Assembly: GCF_000499785.1 (NCBI RefSeq)
Contig: NZ_HG726028.1
Location: 62,001 to 126,000, forward strand
Direction of reading: 5' to 3'
Length of the DNA: 64,000 nt
Origin: Bacteroides neonati
GTDB lineage: Bacteria; Bacteroidota; Bacteroidia; Bacteroidales; Bacteroidaceae
How positions within the stretch are numbered: position 1 is the first letter of the stretch; each line of letters starts with the position of its first letter. Below are positions 51,628 to 60,107 of this stretch, in pieces. The translations under genes were made by a program, and so were the position numbers. Under the pieces are notes generated by a model that was given only the letters and a program-made list of their open reading frames with translations, had not been told where the DNA came from and searched no databases.

Positions 51628-52605
51628 TCAAAAATGATCTAATTTAATCTTTTCTATAATACAGTCTGTACTAAACGCATACAGAAAATTATCCGGAGAT
51701 ACACAGATAGAGCGATAGCACTTGTTTGGTAAAGTATATAATCCCACCATTTTCATAGAGGGCATAAGAGATATTTTCAATAATGTATTTGTTTTATAGC
51801 TATCTACAAAAGTAGAATATAACAAATAAAGATTCTCTCTTTCTATATATGCATCCTCAATGGATACATAATAAGAATTTTCAATAGAATGAGAATTTAT
51901 AAAATTTATATTTCTTTTAATCAACTCAACTTCCGAAAAGTCATAACACTCAAACACTTTTTTATTATTCAAATCATATTTTTCCACTATAAACTTATTA
52001 TCAGAAACAGCATATAGAAAATTTCCTTCTTGTAATAGCTCACGATTATTTCTTAAACGGGTTTGCTTTCCCGATTCAAAAGCCGTTAATTCCCCCCAAT
52101 ATTCAAAACTCGAGTTTGAGTTTTGAATACGAACCGATAATATTGAAGAAGAATCAGTAACACTAGGAATGTATAGTTCGTTCTGTTTCTTTGCAAACCG
52201 TTCGTCAAGTCCTGAAGGTAATTTGTATTGAGTAATATATTGATTGTTATTAAAGAGTTTAATACTTCCACTCCCCCCATCCAACAGATACAAGGTATCT
52301 TTATCCATATAAAACTTCAATGGCATTTGAAAATCCTCAGGTCCATCACCAATTCTACCTATCATTTCAATTGTTTGTAAAGTAGAGTCTAAGATAGCTA
52401 TATCTCTCCGTTTTGAATCAAGCAAATAGACCTTTCCATTATAGAATTGCATACATTGAATTTGAGAAAAATAAGACGAATCTGGATACATATCAATAGC
52501 TTTAACCACCGTACAATCTAGCTTAGGAGTTGCTGATTCCAAGCAAGAGTTGAAAAATACGGCAAACAAACCGTATATCACAAAACAAAGAATATTTTTT
52601 TTCAT
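51628..52605 (-). CDS. 6-bladed beta-propeller lipoprotein upstream of the O-antigen ligase-like gene
   Basis: A 325-residue lipoprotein (lipobox VFFNSC) with propeller repeats: YNGKVYLLDSKRRDIAILDS, GDGPEDFQMPLKFYMDKDTL and YLLDGGSGSIKLFNN. It is encoded 30 bases from the O-antigen ligase-like gene and appears to head that operon. It does not have an adjacent NVEALA gene upstream, unlike the other propellers. An AT-rich leader with partial repeat of another module element lies upstream (52659-52677). Confidence 0.82.
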   Translation of the reverse strand: MKKNILCFVIYGLFAVFFNSCLESATPKLDCTVVKAIDMYPDSSYFSQIQCMQFYNGKVYLLDSKRRDIAILDSTLQTIEMIGRIGDGPEDFQMPLKFYMDKDTLYLLDGGSGSIKLFNNNQYITQYKLPSGLDERFAKKQNELYIPSVTDSSSILSVRIQNSNSSFEYWGELTAFESGKQTRLRNNRELLQEGNFLYAVSDNKFIVEKYDLNNKKVFECYDFSEVELIKRNINFINSHSIENSYYVSIEDAYIERENLYLLYSTFVDSYKTNTLLKISLMPSMKMVGLYTLPNKCYRSICVSPDNFLYAFSTDCIIEKIKLDHF

Positions 52606-52658
52606 TTTTATTAGTTAGAATTAGAGACATATTATTCTAATTGATTTGCTGGCTTTAT

Positions 52659-52677
52659 TTTTTCTTCTTAAGTTTGG
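52659..52677 (-). repeat. 19-base box shared with the leader of module 2
   Basis: TTTTTTCTTCTTAAGTTTG is identical to 56915-56933, and both are preceded by GATTTGC and followed on the other side by GTTTATACTT. Here the structured hairpin between the two boxes is missing, so this looks like a shortened copy of the module 2 leader. Confidence 0.65.
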
Positions 52678-52710
52678 ATTGGGTTTTCTTGCTTTCAACC
52701 CAGTTTATAC

Positions 52711-54645
52711 TTATTTATCATTTAACACAAACACTTGTTCTCCGTCTTCTATATAAAAGACTTGCTCATCTCTTCCACGCGACAAGTTAGTAAGCCACAA
52801 CAATGCATTGACAGGAACATTCTCATAAACCAACTGAGCCTCGACTGCCGTTTTTCGACCTAACGACACCCAACCATGCGCACCATTCTGATAATACAAT
52901 TCATACTCATCGCCCTGATAGATAAAATTGCCATCGGTATGCGGTGTATAGACCATCTTCTTTATCGATTGAGGCCGACCTAAATCAAAAATCACATTCG
53001 CACCTTTCATAGCCGAGGTATAATAGGTTAAATGCTCCCCATCGATCATTTTAGCCACTTTAGCCCGGTCTTTATCCAAATGAATATCGCTTGCACTGTA
53101 TACCTTCATCTCTATCTTTTCATCCGGTGCAGATGCAGTGTAAAACGAGAGTTCGGCCATGTCAATCGGCTCATCGGGTGCAGATGAATATCGGATATAG
53201 CGGTAAGGAGCAGCCGAACATAGCGATACCACGTTGTTATCCATATACGGATAAGGCACAGATGTAATGGTATGCAGCAGCTCCGCACGCTGAAAGGTCG
53301 GCGTAGAAGAACCTTCTATACAAGTTCCTTTTACCGACTTTAAAGAAGCCTCTATTTTTCGTCGAAGTGCATATTTACGTCGCAACGTTACTCGCTCTGT
53401 TTTTTGTTGATCGGGCCGGAAGGAGCGTACCCCCGAAGCAGTGAGTTGAAAGGGATACCCCACTGCCCTTACACGTCTATCTTTACTGCTCAAAGGTATA
53501 AAGGTTACGTCCGGTTCAATATTGCGTATCGTTGCCTTCCCGTTATGATGTTCGGCTACATCTACGGGGTACCACCCCTCTTTTCTGAATACAGCCGGAT
53601 ATACAAATTCGCCACATAACCGGCTATCAACTTCTATCTCCGATGTATTTTTACCAAAATACTCATGCGTCACATCCTTTACATATCCGTTTCGCAGAGA
53701 CGCAGGAGTTTCTTCCGAAGCGAAAAGACCTTTGAGCTTTTCTTTTTGCAGTCCATAGCACAAACGATACACCTTCCCTTTCTTTCTTCCATCCGTTCCG
53801 CCTCGTTGTACTTTCGTATCCAGAAGCCAGAAAGGTATATTTATTCCGGTGGTATCCTGCAATACATTCCAATAATGGGCATACCGATTGACCGGAGAGT
53901 ACAAATACGCATCAATAGCCACCGGAAATCCTAGAGCACGCATTACATAAACAGTGAAATCACTCACTTCCTTGCAACCTCCTATCGGGTTGTTCAGCAA
54001 AAAGGTAGCACCCAAAGCCGGTAAATTAAAGCTTAGATTGTATTTCCAAGTAATTTTCTTCAATGCCCCATACAATGAGTCGGTAGCCACTACCGGATCA
54101 TTGCCTTGATACAAAGAGTCCAACAGAGCCGAGAAACGGTCATAATAAGTTCTTCGCCAGTTCTCCAATGGTTCGTCTGCCAGTCGATAAGGCAGAATAA
54201 ATTCGCAAAAGTCATTAAAAGAGACCGACCGCCCCCATGGTTTACCTTTCCACACAGAAAATGCCAAATCAATATTATCGATCAGAAAGGCTGCTTTAAT
54301 CACTTTTGCATCGTAAACCCGAATCAGTTCTTTGGGAGAGAATCCCTTCCATTTGTTTTTTTGCTCATCGGTCAAGAATCCCTTTTTAATGATTTCGGCT
54401 TTGACAGCCTTTACACTATCCAACCGTTCACCCTCATAACTAAAGTAACGAGGCATATTTTCGATCAAAAACCGGGCAGCATTATACTTCTCGCCACTGT
54501 CTTTGTAATGCTCCAATACCTGTTCGAGTTCCGATCGGTTATCACCGGCAAACTCCAACGCAGCATCAAGCCGCCTATTAGCAGAAGAGCAACAACCGGA
54601 CAAAATCAAGGTTCCTAATAACAGTATATTAATCGTTTGCTTCAT
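52711..54645 (-). CDS. Transglutaminase-like lipoprotein with C-terminal beta-sandwich
   Basis: A 644-residue lipoprotein (lipobox LILSGC). The middle holds a transglutaminase-like fold with Cys224 (IGGCKEVSDFTVYVMRALG), His257 (RYAHYWNVL) and Asp276 (WLLDT), matching the Cys-His-Asp triad. Transglutaminase-like proteins act as proteases, peptidases or crosslinkers. The C terminus resembles a discoidin-like sandwich (GANVIFDLGRPQSIKKMVYT). It is 16 bases from the thiol gene of module 2 and may process peptide or cell-wall material. The catalytic call is based on motif spacing. Confidence 0.75.
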   Translation of the reverse strand: MKQTINILLLGTLILSGCCSSANRRLDAALEFAGDNRSELEQVLEHYKDSGEKYNAARFLIENMPRYFSYEGERLDSVKAVKAEIIKKGFLTDEQKNKWKGFSPKELIRVYDAKVIKAAFLIDNIDLAFSVWKGKPWGRSVSFNDFCEFILPYRLADEPLENWRRTYYDRFSALLDSLYQGNDPVVATDSLYGALKKITWKYNLSFNLPALGATFLLNNPIGGCKEVSDFTVYVMRALGFPVAIDAYLYSPVNRYAHYWNVLQDTTGINIPFWLLDTKVQRGGTDGRKKGKVYRLCYGLQKEKLKGLFASEETPASLRNGYVKDVTHEYFGKNTSEIEVDSRLCGEFVYPAVFRKEGWYPVDVAEHHNGKATIRNIEPDVTFIPLSSKDRRVRAVGYPFQLTASGVRSFRPDQQKTERVTLRRKYALRRKIEASLKSVKGTCIEGSSTPTFQRAELLHTITSVPYPYMDNNVVSLCSAAPYRYIRYSSAPDEPIDMAELSFYTASAPDEKIEMKVYSASDIHLDKDRAKVAKMIDGEHLTYYTSAMKGANVIFDLGRPQSIKKMVYTPHTDGNFIYQGDEYELYYQNGAHGWVSLGRKTAVEAQLVYENVPVNALLWLTNLSRGRDEQVFYIEDGEQVFVLNDK

Positions 54646-54661
54646 AACAAGTATCGATCCC

Positions 54662-55219
54662 CTATCTATTAAAATATCGTTTTTTTATTTCATCCAAATA
54701 AATATCGGTATAATTAGAAAAGCTCTTCTCTGGAATAAATAGATGTGACACCTTACCTTTAAATAGAATAAAATAGCACACATACAGAGAATTATCAATT
54801 TCTAATCCCAACTTTTCAGCACCAAGATTCATTATTTTTTTTTCATCAAAATGCTTCTTCGTATTAAATCCGGAAGCTAAAAAAAGTATCTGATTGTTTT
54901 TTTCAAAATCGGGAAAACTCTCCTTTATTTTATTAGTGGCAAAATCGACACAACCACCACAAGATTGTGAAGAGAAACTGCAAATCAATATGGGCACATC
55001 ACTATTTACTGTTTGCAATTGCACAGACAAGTCATTATTCAATATAGATTCGCGTACATTATCTTCCATATACATTCTCTCCATCAGAAGATGAGATTCG
55101 TTCGACGTATCCTGCTCTGTTCTATTACTCAACAAAAAAAACAAGATTAGTACAACTACCATAAAAGTAAGCACCACAATTACAAACTCTCCGGTTTTCA
55201 ATATTTTATTTTCCATCAT
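54662..55219 (-). CDS. Membrane-anchored CxxC protein of module 2
   Basis: A 185-residue protein with one membrane helix (FVIVVLTFMVVVLILFFLL, about 12-30) and CGGC (Cys87-Cys90) at the start of a thioredoxin-like helix (SFSSQSCGGCVDFATNKIKE), then FILFKGKVSHLFIPEKSF at the end. It overlaps the propeller stop by 4 bases (ATGA). Same layout as the 190-residue protein of module 1. Confidence 0.65.
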   Translation of the reverse strand: MMENKILKTGEFVIVVLTFMVVVLILFFLLSNRTEQDTSNESHLLMERMYMEDNVRESILNNDLSVQLQTVNSDVPILICSFSSQSCGGCVDFATNKIKESFPDFEKNNQILFLASGFNTKKHFDEKKIMNLGAEKLGLEIDNSLYVCYFILFKGKVSHLFIPEKSFSNYTDIYLDEIKKRYFNR

Positions 55220-56385
55220 TTAAAGGTATATTTTATTATAATTGGATTATCATCAGGTTGAACTGCATCATACCTCTGTTTATTCTCAATATTAAGTGTA
55301 TTGGGATTAACCGCAATATCCAACTCTGACGGACTTGCATAAAAATAGACAGCAGTCTCGTCCATGGAAAGAGGAAAACAAACTCCTCCTTCTTTAAAGG
55401 TATTAAAAACAAAATGCCTCCCATTTGCCTTATCAATGATTAAGTGATGTATTTTCTTTCTTAATCTAAAACTGGTTATGTAGTATTTCGAGTTCTCTCC
55501 ATACGATAAAAAAGAAGTGGCATAGTTTGCTCCAACTGTACTCTGATGCTTTACATAGAACTCAATAGGTTCTTCTTTAAGAGTAGAAATATCAAAATTA
55601 TAATCCATAAAATCCCAGAAGTATCGAGGTGTCAACTCTCCGTCTTGACCCATCGAAAAAACATCTCCATTGTAACTTTGTACAAAACAAACCGTATCTG
55701 CATATACATAAAACGGACTGTATGAATGATGATAAGGTGTATTAAAAAATATAAATTCGGGGATACTATAGGTTTCGGAAACAATTTTGTCTTCTTTTCG
55801 ATCATAAATCAGCAGCTTTTTCTCTTCTTTTTTCCGTGTACTAAAAAACAAATATCTATCAGGAGCCATATTGGCAAAGTAGCTTACAGCACGAATATAA
55901 GAGGGTACTTTTATGGTATGTTTATAAGTAACTCCCAAACTGTCATATACATTTATATAACCTGCAGCAGACATGAGTTCCAAATTACCATCAAAACGAT
56001 TGAATCCGAAATCATATAAAAGGGTATATTCTTCGGGGCCATTACCATACTTATCTATTTTTCTGAGATACTTACCCTGAGAATCAAACACGACTATAGC
56101 GTCTTGCTTATAATCTAAAACATAGAACAAGCCTTTATTTACTACTATCTTTCTGAGTGGATTTCCTAATACAGACGCTTTAGTCGTTTCCAAAGGGATA
56201 ATCTCCATAGCCGAAAACAACTCATACATTGACAACTCCTGCTTTTGGTCTAAATCAATACGTTCCCTTTTGCAGTCCTCATATATAGGCTGCAAACCTG
56301 GAGATTTACAGGCGTATAAAGACAATACGCACAAAGTGGATATTATAAGCCGCTTTACTCCAATTTTATGATATTCATTCAACAT
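55216..56385 (-). CDS. 6-bladed beta-propeller lipoprotein (module 2)
   Basis: A 389-residue lipoprotein (lipobox LSLYAC) with propeller repeats: KGLFYVLDYKQDAIVVFDSQ, GKYLRKIDKYGNGPEEYTLL and FDGNLELMSAAGYINVYDSL. It follows the NVEALA gene by a stem-loop-containing gap of 95 bases and overlaps the CxxC gene. It belongs to the same propeller family as 48292-49539. Confidence 0.85.
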   Translation of the reverse strand: MLNEYHKIGVKRLIISTLCVLSLYACKSPGLQPIYEDCKRERIDLDQKQELSMYELFSAMEIIPLETTKASVLGNPLRKIVVNKGLFYVLDYKQDAIVVFDSQGKYLRKIDKYGNGPEEYTLLYDFGFNRFDGNLELMSAAGYINVYDSLGVTYKHTIKVPSYIRAVSYFANMAPDRYLFFSTRKKEEKKLLIYDRKEDKIVSETYSIPEFIFFNTPYHHSYSPFYVYADTVCFVQSYNGDVFSMGQDGELTPRYFWDFMDYNFDISTLKEEPIEFYVKHQSTVGANYATSFLSYGENSKYYITSFRLRKKIHHLIIDKANGRHFVFNTFKEGGVCFPLSMDETAVYFYASPSELDIAVNPNTLNIENKQRYDAVQPDDNPIIIKYTFK

Positions 56386-56428
56386 ATATTCTGATTTTAT
56401 ATAAAATAATGATTCAATCGCGCTTAAC

Positions 56429-56464
56429 GCTTACAATGGCTATACTTAAATAACCATTGTAAGC
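56429..56464 (-). terminator. Stem-loop after the module 2 NVEALA gene
   Basis: Perfect 11-bp arms GCTTACAATGG (56429-56439) and CCATTGTAAGC (56454-56464) around a 14-base loop lie 17 bases after the NVEALA stop. No T-run follows. It may set a higher level of peptide transcript over the propeller genes. Confidence 0.6.
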
Positions 56465-56480
56465 ATAAAGTGTCAACACA

Positions 56481-56819
56481 TTACGATTTTTGATGTCTAT
56501 ACCCACCTATAGCAGTGCAGAAGTTGACAAGACCCACATAGAATGAGCTACAATAGTCGCTTTGATACCCTGTAGGATTACAGTAAAAATAACACACTCC
56601 ATATAACCCATTCTGATAGCCCATTTTGAAACATCTGCCTGAGGACCCGGAATCACAAGTAATATCTACCTCAGGTAACATTTCTCCATATGCCAACATT
56701 TCCACATTAGCTAATGCCAAATCAGACAGATGAACGGCCCGCTGTGATTGATAAATATTGTAGCTTGCAAATATTGCAACTACAGCAACAAATAGTATTG
56801 CAAAAGATTTCTTTCCCAT
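56481..56819 (-). CDS. NVEALA-family peptide precursor (module 2)
   Basis: A 112-residue small exported protein. N-terminal helix SFAILFVAVVAIFASYNIYQ is followed by LSDLALANVEMLAYGEM, a match to the NVEALA motif with one change (MLA). The C-terminal part has six Cys in short spacing (from CDSGSSGRC to NFC), indicating a disulfide-rich core. It precedes a propeller gene, separated by a stem-loop, and follows a leader with a repeated structured element. Family function unknown. Confidence 0.85.
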   Translation of the reverse strand: MGKKSFAILFVAVVAIFASYNIYQSQRAVHLSDLALANVEMLAYGEMLPEVDITCDSGSSGRCFKMGYQNGLYGVCYFYCNPTGYQSDYCSSFYVGLVNFCTAIGGYRHQKS

Positions 56820-57139
56820 TTCTTTTTCTTTTTATGGGTTAGTATTCTATTAGTTAACTCTTTTTATCCGTATATATCCTTTCAACGGAAAAGCAAATAG
56901 ATTTGCCACCTTCATTTTTTCTTCTTAAGTTTGCATCGGATCTCCCTCCTTTCGTGTTGAGGTTTTCCAGGAGCGGAAGTCGTTATATTTTAGACAGATT
57001 GGCACTATCCGCTCCTTTCAAACCTGTTTATACTTTTCTTGCTTTAACAGAAACAACTGCTTACATCACTTCTCCATAAACATTTGCTTGCTGTCTTTTA
57101 TAGGCACCAGTATATGTATTCGTTGTATCTTCATCTTTC
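56820..57139 (-). promoter_or_regulatory. Module 2 leader with structured element
   Basis: A 320-base gap between lepB and the NVEALA gene. Hairpin arms GGAGCGGA (56970-56977) and TCCGCTCC (57008-57015) are perfect; flanking words (CCTCCTTTC, TTTTAGAC, GTTTATACTT) are shared with the other module leaders. No coding frame is convincing in the gap. Confidence 0.6.
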
Positions 57140-58066
57140 CTATTCTATCCTTTTCCCTATTCTGTTCCATCTCATACGGCTCGTATCCGGTTCTTTCGAC
57201 TTCCACACAAACGAGGCCTTTCCAACGATAAACTCTTCGGGCAGCAATCCCCAATAGCGAGAGTCTTGCGAGTTCACTGTTTTATCTCCCGCCATAAAGT
57301 AATAGTTCCGGCAGAAGCGGTAGGTCTTAATCTCCTTGTCTCCCAAAAAGAAAGCTCCCTCTCTGCAAATCAATTTCTGTTTTTGTTCCCATTCAATGAG
57401 GTTCTTGTACAAAACAGTATTGGTTCGGTTCATCATTATTTCTGCTCCCTGCTTGGGGATATACATCGGACCAAACTCCTGAATATCCCAGCCAATAATC
57501 GAGTCGTAAGGGTATCCCTTCAAAATAGACTCTAAGGGCAAAGATTCCCGGTCTGAAACAAGCCTTCTGTACAATTCTTGTTGACTCGTTGTTTTTCCTA
57601 AGGGCATCTCGACTCCACGCACTCTATACTGAGCTTTTCGTATTTCGAACGTATCACCGGGCAGTGCAATGCAACGCTTCACGTAATACTTCATCACATC
57701 GAAACCAATGCTATCCCAACGTGCCGGATAAGGAAAGTTAAACACCACCACATCATTTCGTTCAATCTCTCCTATTCCCGGTAGGCGGCGGATCTTTATC
57801 TCTTTTTTATCTATTGCATCCAATACATTAAAAAGTCGCGCTCCATAGCTTAGCTTATTGACGATAATAAAGTCTCCGGCTATCAATCCCGGCTCCATGG
57901 AGTCCGAAGGTATTTTGAAAGAGGTAAAGCAGAACACCTGCATCACACTCCACAGCAGAAACAATCCACCTGCCCAGCAGAACAAGGTCAATCCCTTATC
58001 CAGTACCCGATCTACTATTCGTTTCCACTTTACACCCTTCATACGCATCAATCTTTTTCTATTCAT
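57140..58066 (-). CDS. lepB: Signal peptidase I (additional copy in the NVEALA cluster)
   Basis: Cuts signal peptides from exported proteins at the outer face of the inner membrane. The 308-residue protein has one N-terminal membrane helix (GLTLFCWAGGLFLLWSVMQV), Ser56 in IPSDSMEPGLIAGD, the strand NDVVVFNFP, the catalytic Lys130 in KYYVKRCIALPGDTFEIR, and box E (GDKTVNSQDSRYWGLLPEEF). All catalytic residues are present. It lies at the end of module 3 (stop at 57140) and not with the usual housekeeping neighbours, so it may be dedicated to processing the module's peptides. The choice is inferred from position. Confidence 0.93.
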   Translation of the reverse strand: MNRKRLMRMKGVKWKRIVDRVLDKGLTLFCWAGGLFLLWSVMQVFCFTSFKIPSDSMEPGLIAGDFIIVNKLSYGARLFNVLDAIDKKEIKIRRLPGIGEIERNDVVVFNFPYPARWDSIGFDVMKYYVKRCIALPGDTFEIRKAQYRVRGVEMPLGKTTSQQELYRRLVSDRESLPLESILKGYPYDSIIGWDIQEFGPMYIPKQGAEIMMNRTNTVLYKNLIEWEQKQKLICREGAFFLGDKEIKTYRFCRNYYFMAGDKTVNSQDSRYWGLLPEEFIVGKASFVWKSKEPDTSRMRWNRIGKRIE

Positions 58067-58093
58067 TCGATTTCAATTTTGCAACCATCGTTT

Positions 58094-59113
58094 TCAGATT
58101 AATCCATCCAATTCTAAATAAGCAAACTGCATCTCATCATCGAACCCCATAATGAGACGATGATTCTCCTCATCATAACAAAAATCGCTTATATGGTATT
58201 CAGTTTCTAAGGTTTTGATATAATCACCATTGAGATCAAAAACTAGAAGTTTAGTTGGTAAATTTGATTTGATTTCACCATTCACGCCCTTTATGAACGT
58301 TTCTTTACCGGAATAAGCCGCCACAATCCTATCACCGCAAAAAACACTCGCCTCATAATGACTAATCCTACCTCTTTCGCTATCCCACTCCGGACCATAG
58401 ATGTTATGTTTTAGTTCTCCATCAAGCGTACAAATACTCATTAAGTCGTGATAAGAATAGCACTCAACATATAGCCCATGTTCCACGGAGATAGCAAAGG
58501 ACATACGCTTTTTTTTAATATCAGGATGCTCATACTTCATAAGAACTATTTCTCCTGTAGCCATGTTCCATTTGGCAACAGAAGGCTTAAAATTATTATT
58601 CCCGATGGGTTCAATGATACGACCTATGCATAGAGAATCATTTATATACACATAATCATCAGGGAACTGTCGTTCGTTCATTTCCACTTTCACTTGTGGC
58701 GTATAGAATGGGTCAGCCAATACGCTGTCTAAGTTAAAACTAAAAATCTTTAGCTTCCCATGATCTGATACATAGAACTCACGACGACTCTCATTAACTC
58801 CTATATGCCCCATAATAGTGATTTCATTGGGACCTTGCCCCATATCAGCAACGCTACGCAAATAGCTAAAATTTTCTTTATCGAAGATATGTATTTTTTT
58901 ATCTACAGATCGGGAGTCGCCTATGAGTAAGTACTTATCCATTAAATAGAAACGTGAAACACCACCTATCAAAACATCATTTATAACGATCTCATTTACT
59001 TTATCACGCACATTGATGATGTTGTCGCGCTTATTTTGATGCTTCTCTACATTAGAGGTCTGCGAACAACCCCAGCAAAAGGCACATAGCAATAGATACA
59101 ACGATTTATTCAT
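58094..59113 (-). CDS. BF3164-like (TolB-type) propeller lipoprotein
   Basis: A 339-residue lipoprotein (lipobox AFCWGC) with propeller repeats: YLLIGDSRSVDKKIHIFDKE, VADMGQGPNEITIMGHIGVN and REFYVSDHGKLKIFSFNLDS, of the TolB-like family seen in Bacteroides lipoproteins such as BF3164. Start at 59113 chosen for the signal; an ATG at 59161 is also in frame. It lies 27 bases from lepB and 67 bases after the DUF1573 gene. Confidence 0.8.
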   Translation of the reverse strand: MNKSLYLLLCAFCWGCSQTSNVEKHQNKRDNIINVRDKVNEIVINDVLIGGVSRFYLMDKYLLIGDSRSVDKKIHIFDKENFSYLRSVADMGQGPNEITIMGHIGVNESRREFYVSDHGKLKIFSFNLDSVLADPFYTPQVKVEMNERQFPDDYVYINDSLCIGRIIEPIGNNNFKPSVAKWNMATGEIVLMKYEHPDIKKKRMSFAISVEHGLYVECYSYHDLMSICTLDGELKHNIYGPEWDSERGRISHYEASVFCGDRIVAAYSGKETFIKGVNGEIKSNLPTKLLVFDLNGDYIKTLETEYHISDFCYDEENHRLIMGFDDEMQFAYLELDGLI

Positions 59114-59180
59114 GAAATGCAGGTCGTTCAATCGATATTTTAGCAATTGGTTAAGTCTCATAGTATATCTTCTTTAAAGT

Positions 59181-60035
59181 TTATCGAGCATTTCCCTTAA
59201 TCGAGAGCTTCACGGGCGAAGCCTCAGCATTGCAATGCACCGATATCGTTTTATTAAAATGTTCGGGATGATCGGCTTTATAGCGAACTTTCAGTTCCGT
59301 GCTTTTCCCGGGTGGTAAGGGAGCTTTATCATAAACCACAGAGGTGCAACCGCAAGAGGTAACCGCATCGATAATCACCAACGGATGATTGCCCGTATTG
59401 GTGAGTTCAAAGCTTCCCGTTTGCTCTTGCCTCCAATCGAACTCACCCATATCCAGCATCGCTATAGGGCACACTACGGTTGTTTGCATCCTTGCCGTCT
59501 TTTGGGGAGCCTTATCTCCCATAATGATTTGGAGATACAACTCTTTCACTTTCGGGTTTTGAATAGGATTGCCTATGGCAACTACTTTGTTCTCTTTATC
59601 AAGCAGAAAGGTTTGAAACATCATATCGGACGGGAAATGATTTAGTTTATTGAACGAATCAGTTTCGTCGATGCAAACAGGGTGTGTAAAGCGATCTCGC
59701 TTTAAGAGATAAGTTAACTCCTTCTCATTCTTGGGATATAAGAAAAATAACACAGACGTATTTCCGATCGAATCCAATTCGTTTATTAACTCTTTCCACT
59801 GAGGCAATTTAAGTTTGCAACCGGTGCAGCCGATAGAGTCGACATACGTCATAACCGTATACTCATTTTTAAACAAGTAATTCGTATCGTTTCCCAATGA
59901 GGTAAACTCCATATCATTGGGAAAGACAATTTCCTTACCGCTCCATTCGCTTACCAAGCGATTGATTCTGTCTTTGTCTGTCTCCTTGCAAGAGAAGAGA
60001 CAACACATCATTAATAAAAATAATAATTTCCTCAT
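59181..60035 (-). CDS. CxxC thioredoxin-like lipoprotein with C-terminal DUF1573 domain
   Basis: A 284-residue lipoprotein (lipobox CCLFSC). The N-terminal part has a CTGC motif (Cys70-Cys73) in YVDSIGCTGCKLKLPQWKEL with a thioredoxin-like context. The C-terminal 100 residues are DUF1573, with the SCGCTS signature in VTSCGCTSVVYDKAPLPPGK. DUF1573 proteins are exported and their function is not known. It lies between two propeller genes in module 3 and fills the place of the membrane thiol protein of modules 1 and 2. Confidence 0.85.
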   Translation of the reverse strand: MRKLLFLLMMCCLFSCKETDKDRINRLVSEWSGKEIVFPNDMEFTSLGNDTNYLFKNEYTVMTYVDSIGCTGCKLKLPQWKELINELDSIGNTSVLFFLYPKNEKELTYLLKRDRFTHPVCIDETDSFNKLNHFPSDMMFQTFLLDKENKVVAIGNPIQNPKVKELYLQIIMGDKAPQKTARMQTTVVCPIAMLDMGEFDWRQEQTGSFELTNTGNHPLVIIDAVTSCGCTSVVYDKAPLPPGKSTELKVRYKADHPEHFNKTISVHCNAEASPVKLSIKGNAR

Positions 60036-60107
60036 CGTAATTTATCTTTATTTACTAAACCTATTCTTCACTCCGTAATCAAAACAACAAAGCCTCAATC
60101 AGCCCTG

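Noticed and set aside
57066..57254. 62-codon minus-strand frame overlapping the lepB end
   Set aside because: It overlaps the conserved C terminus of lepB, which has intact catalytic boxes and explains the region.
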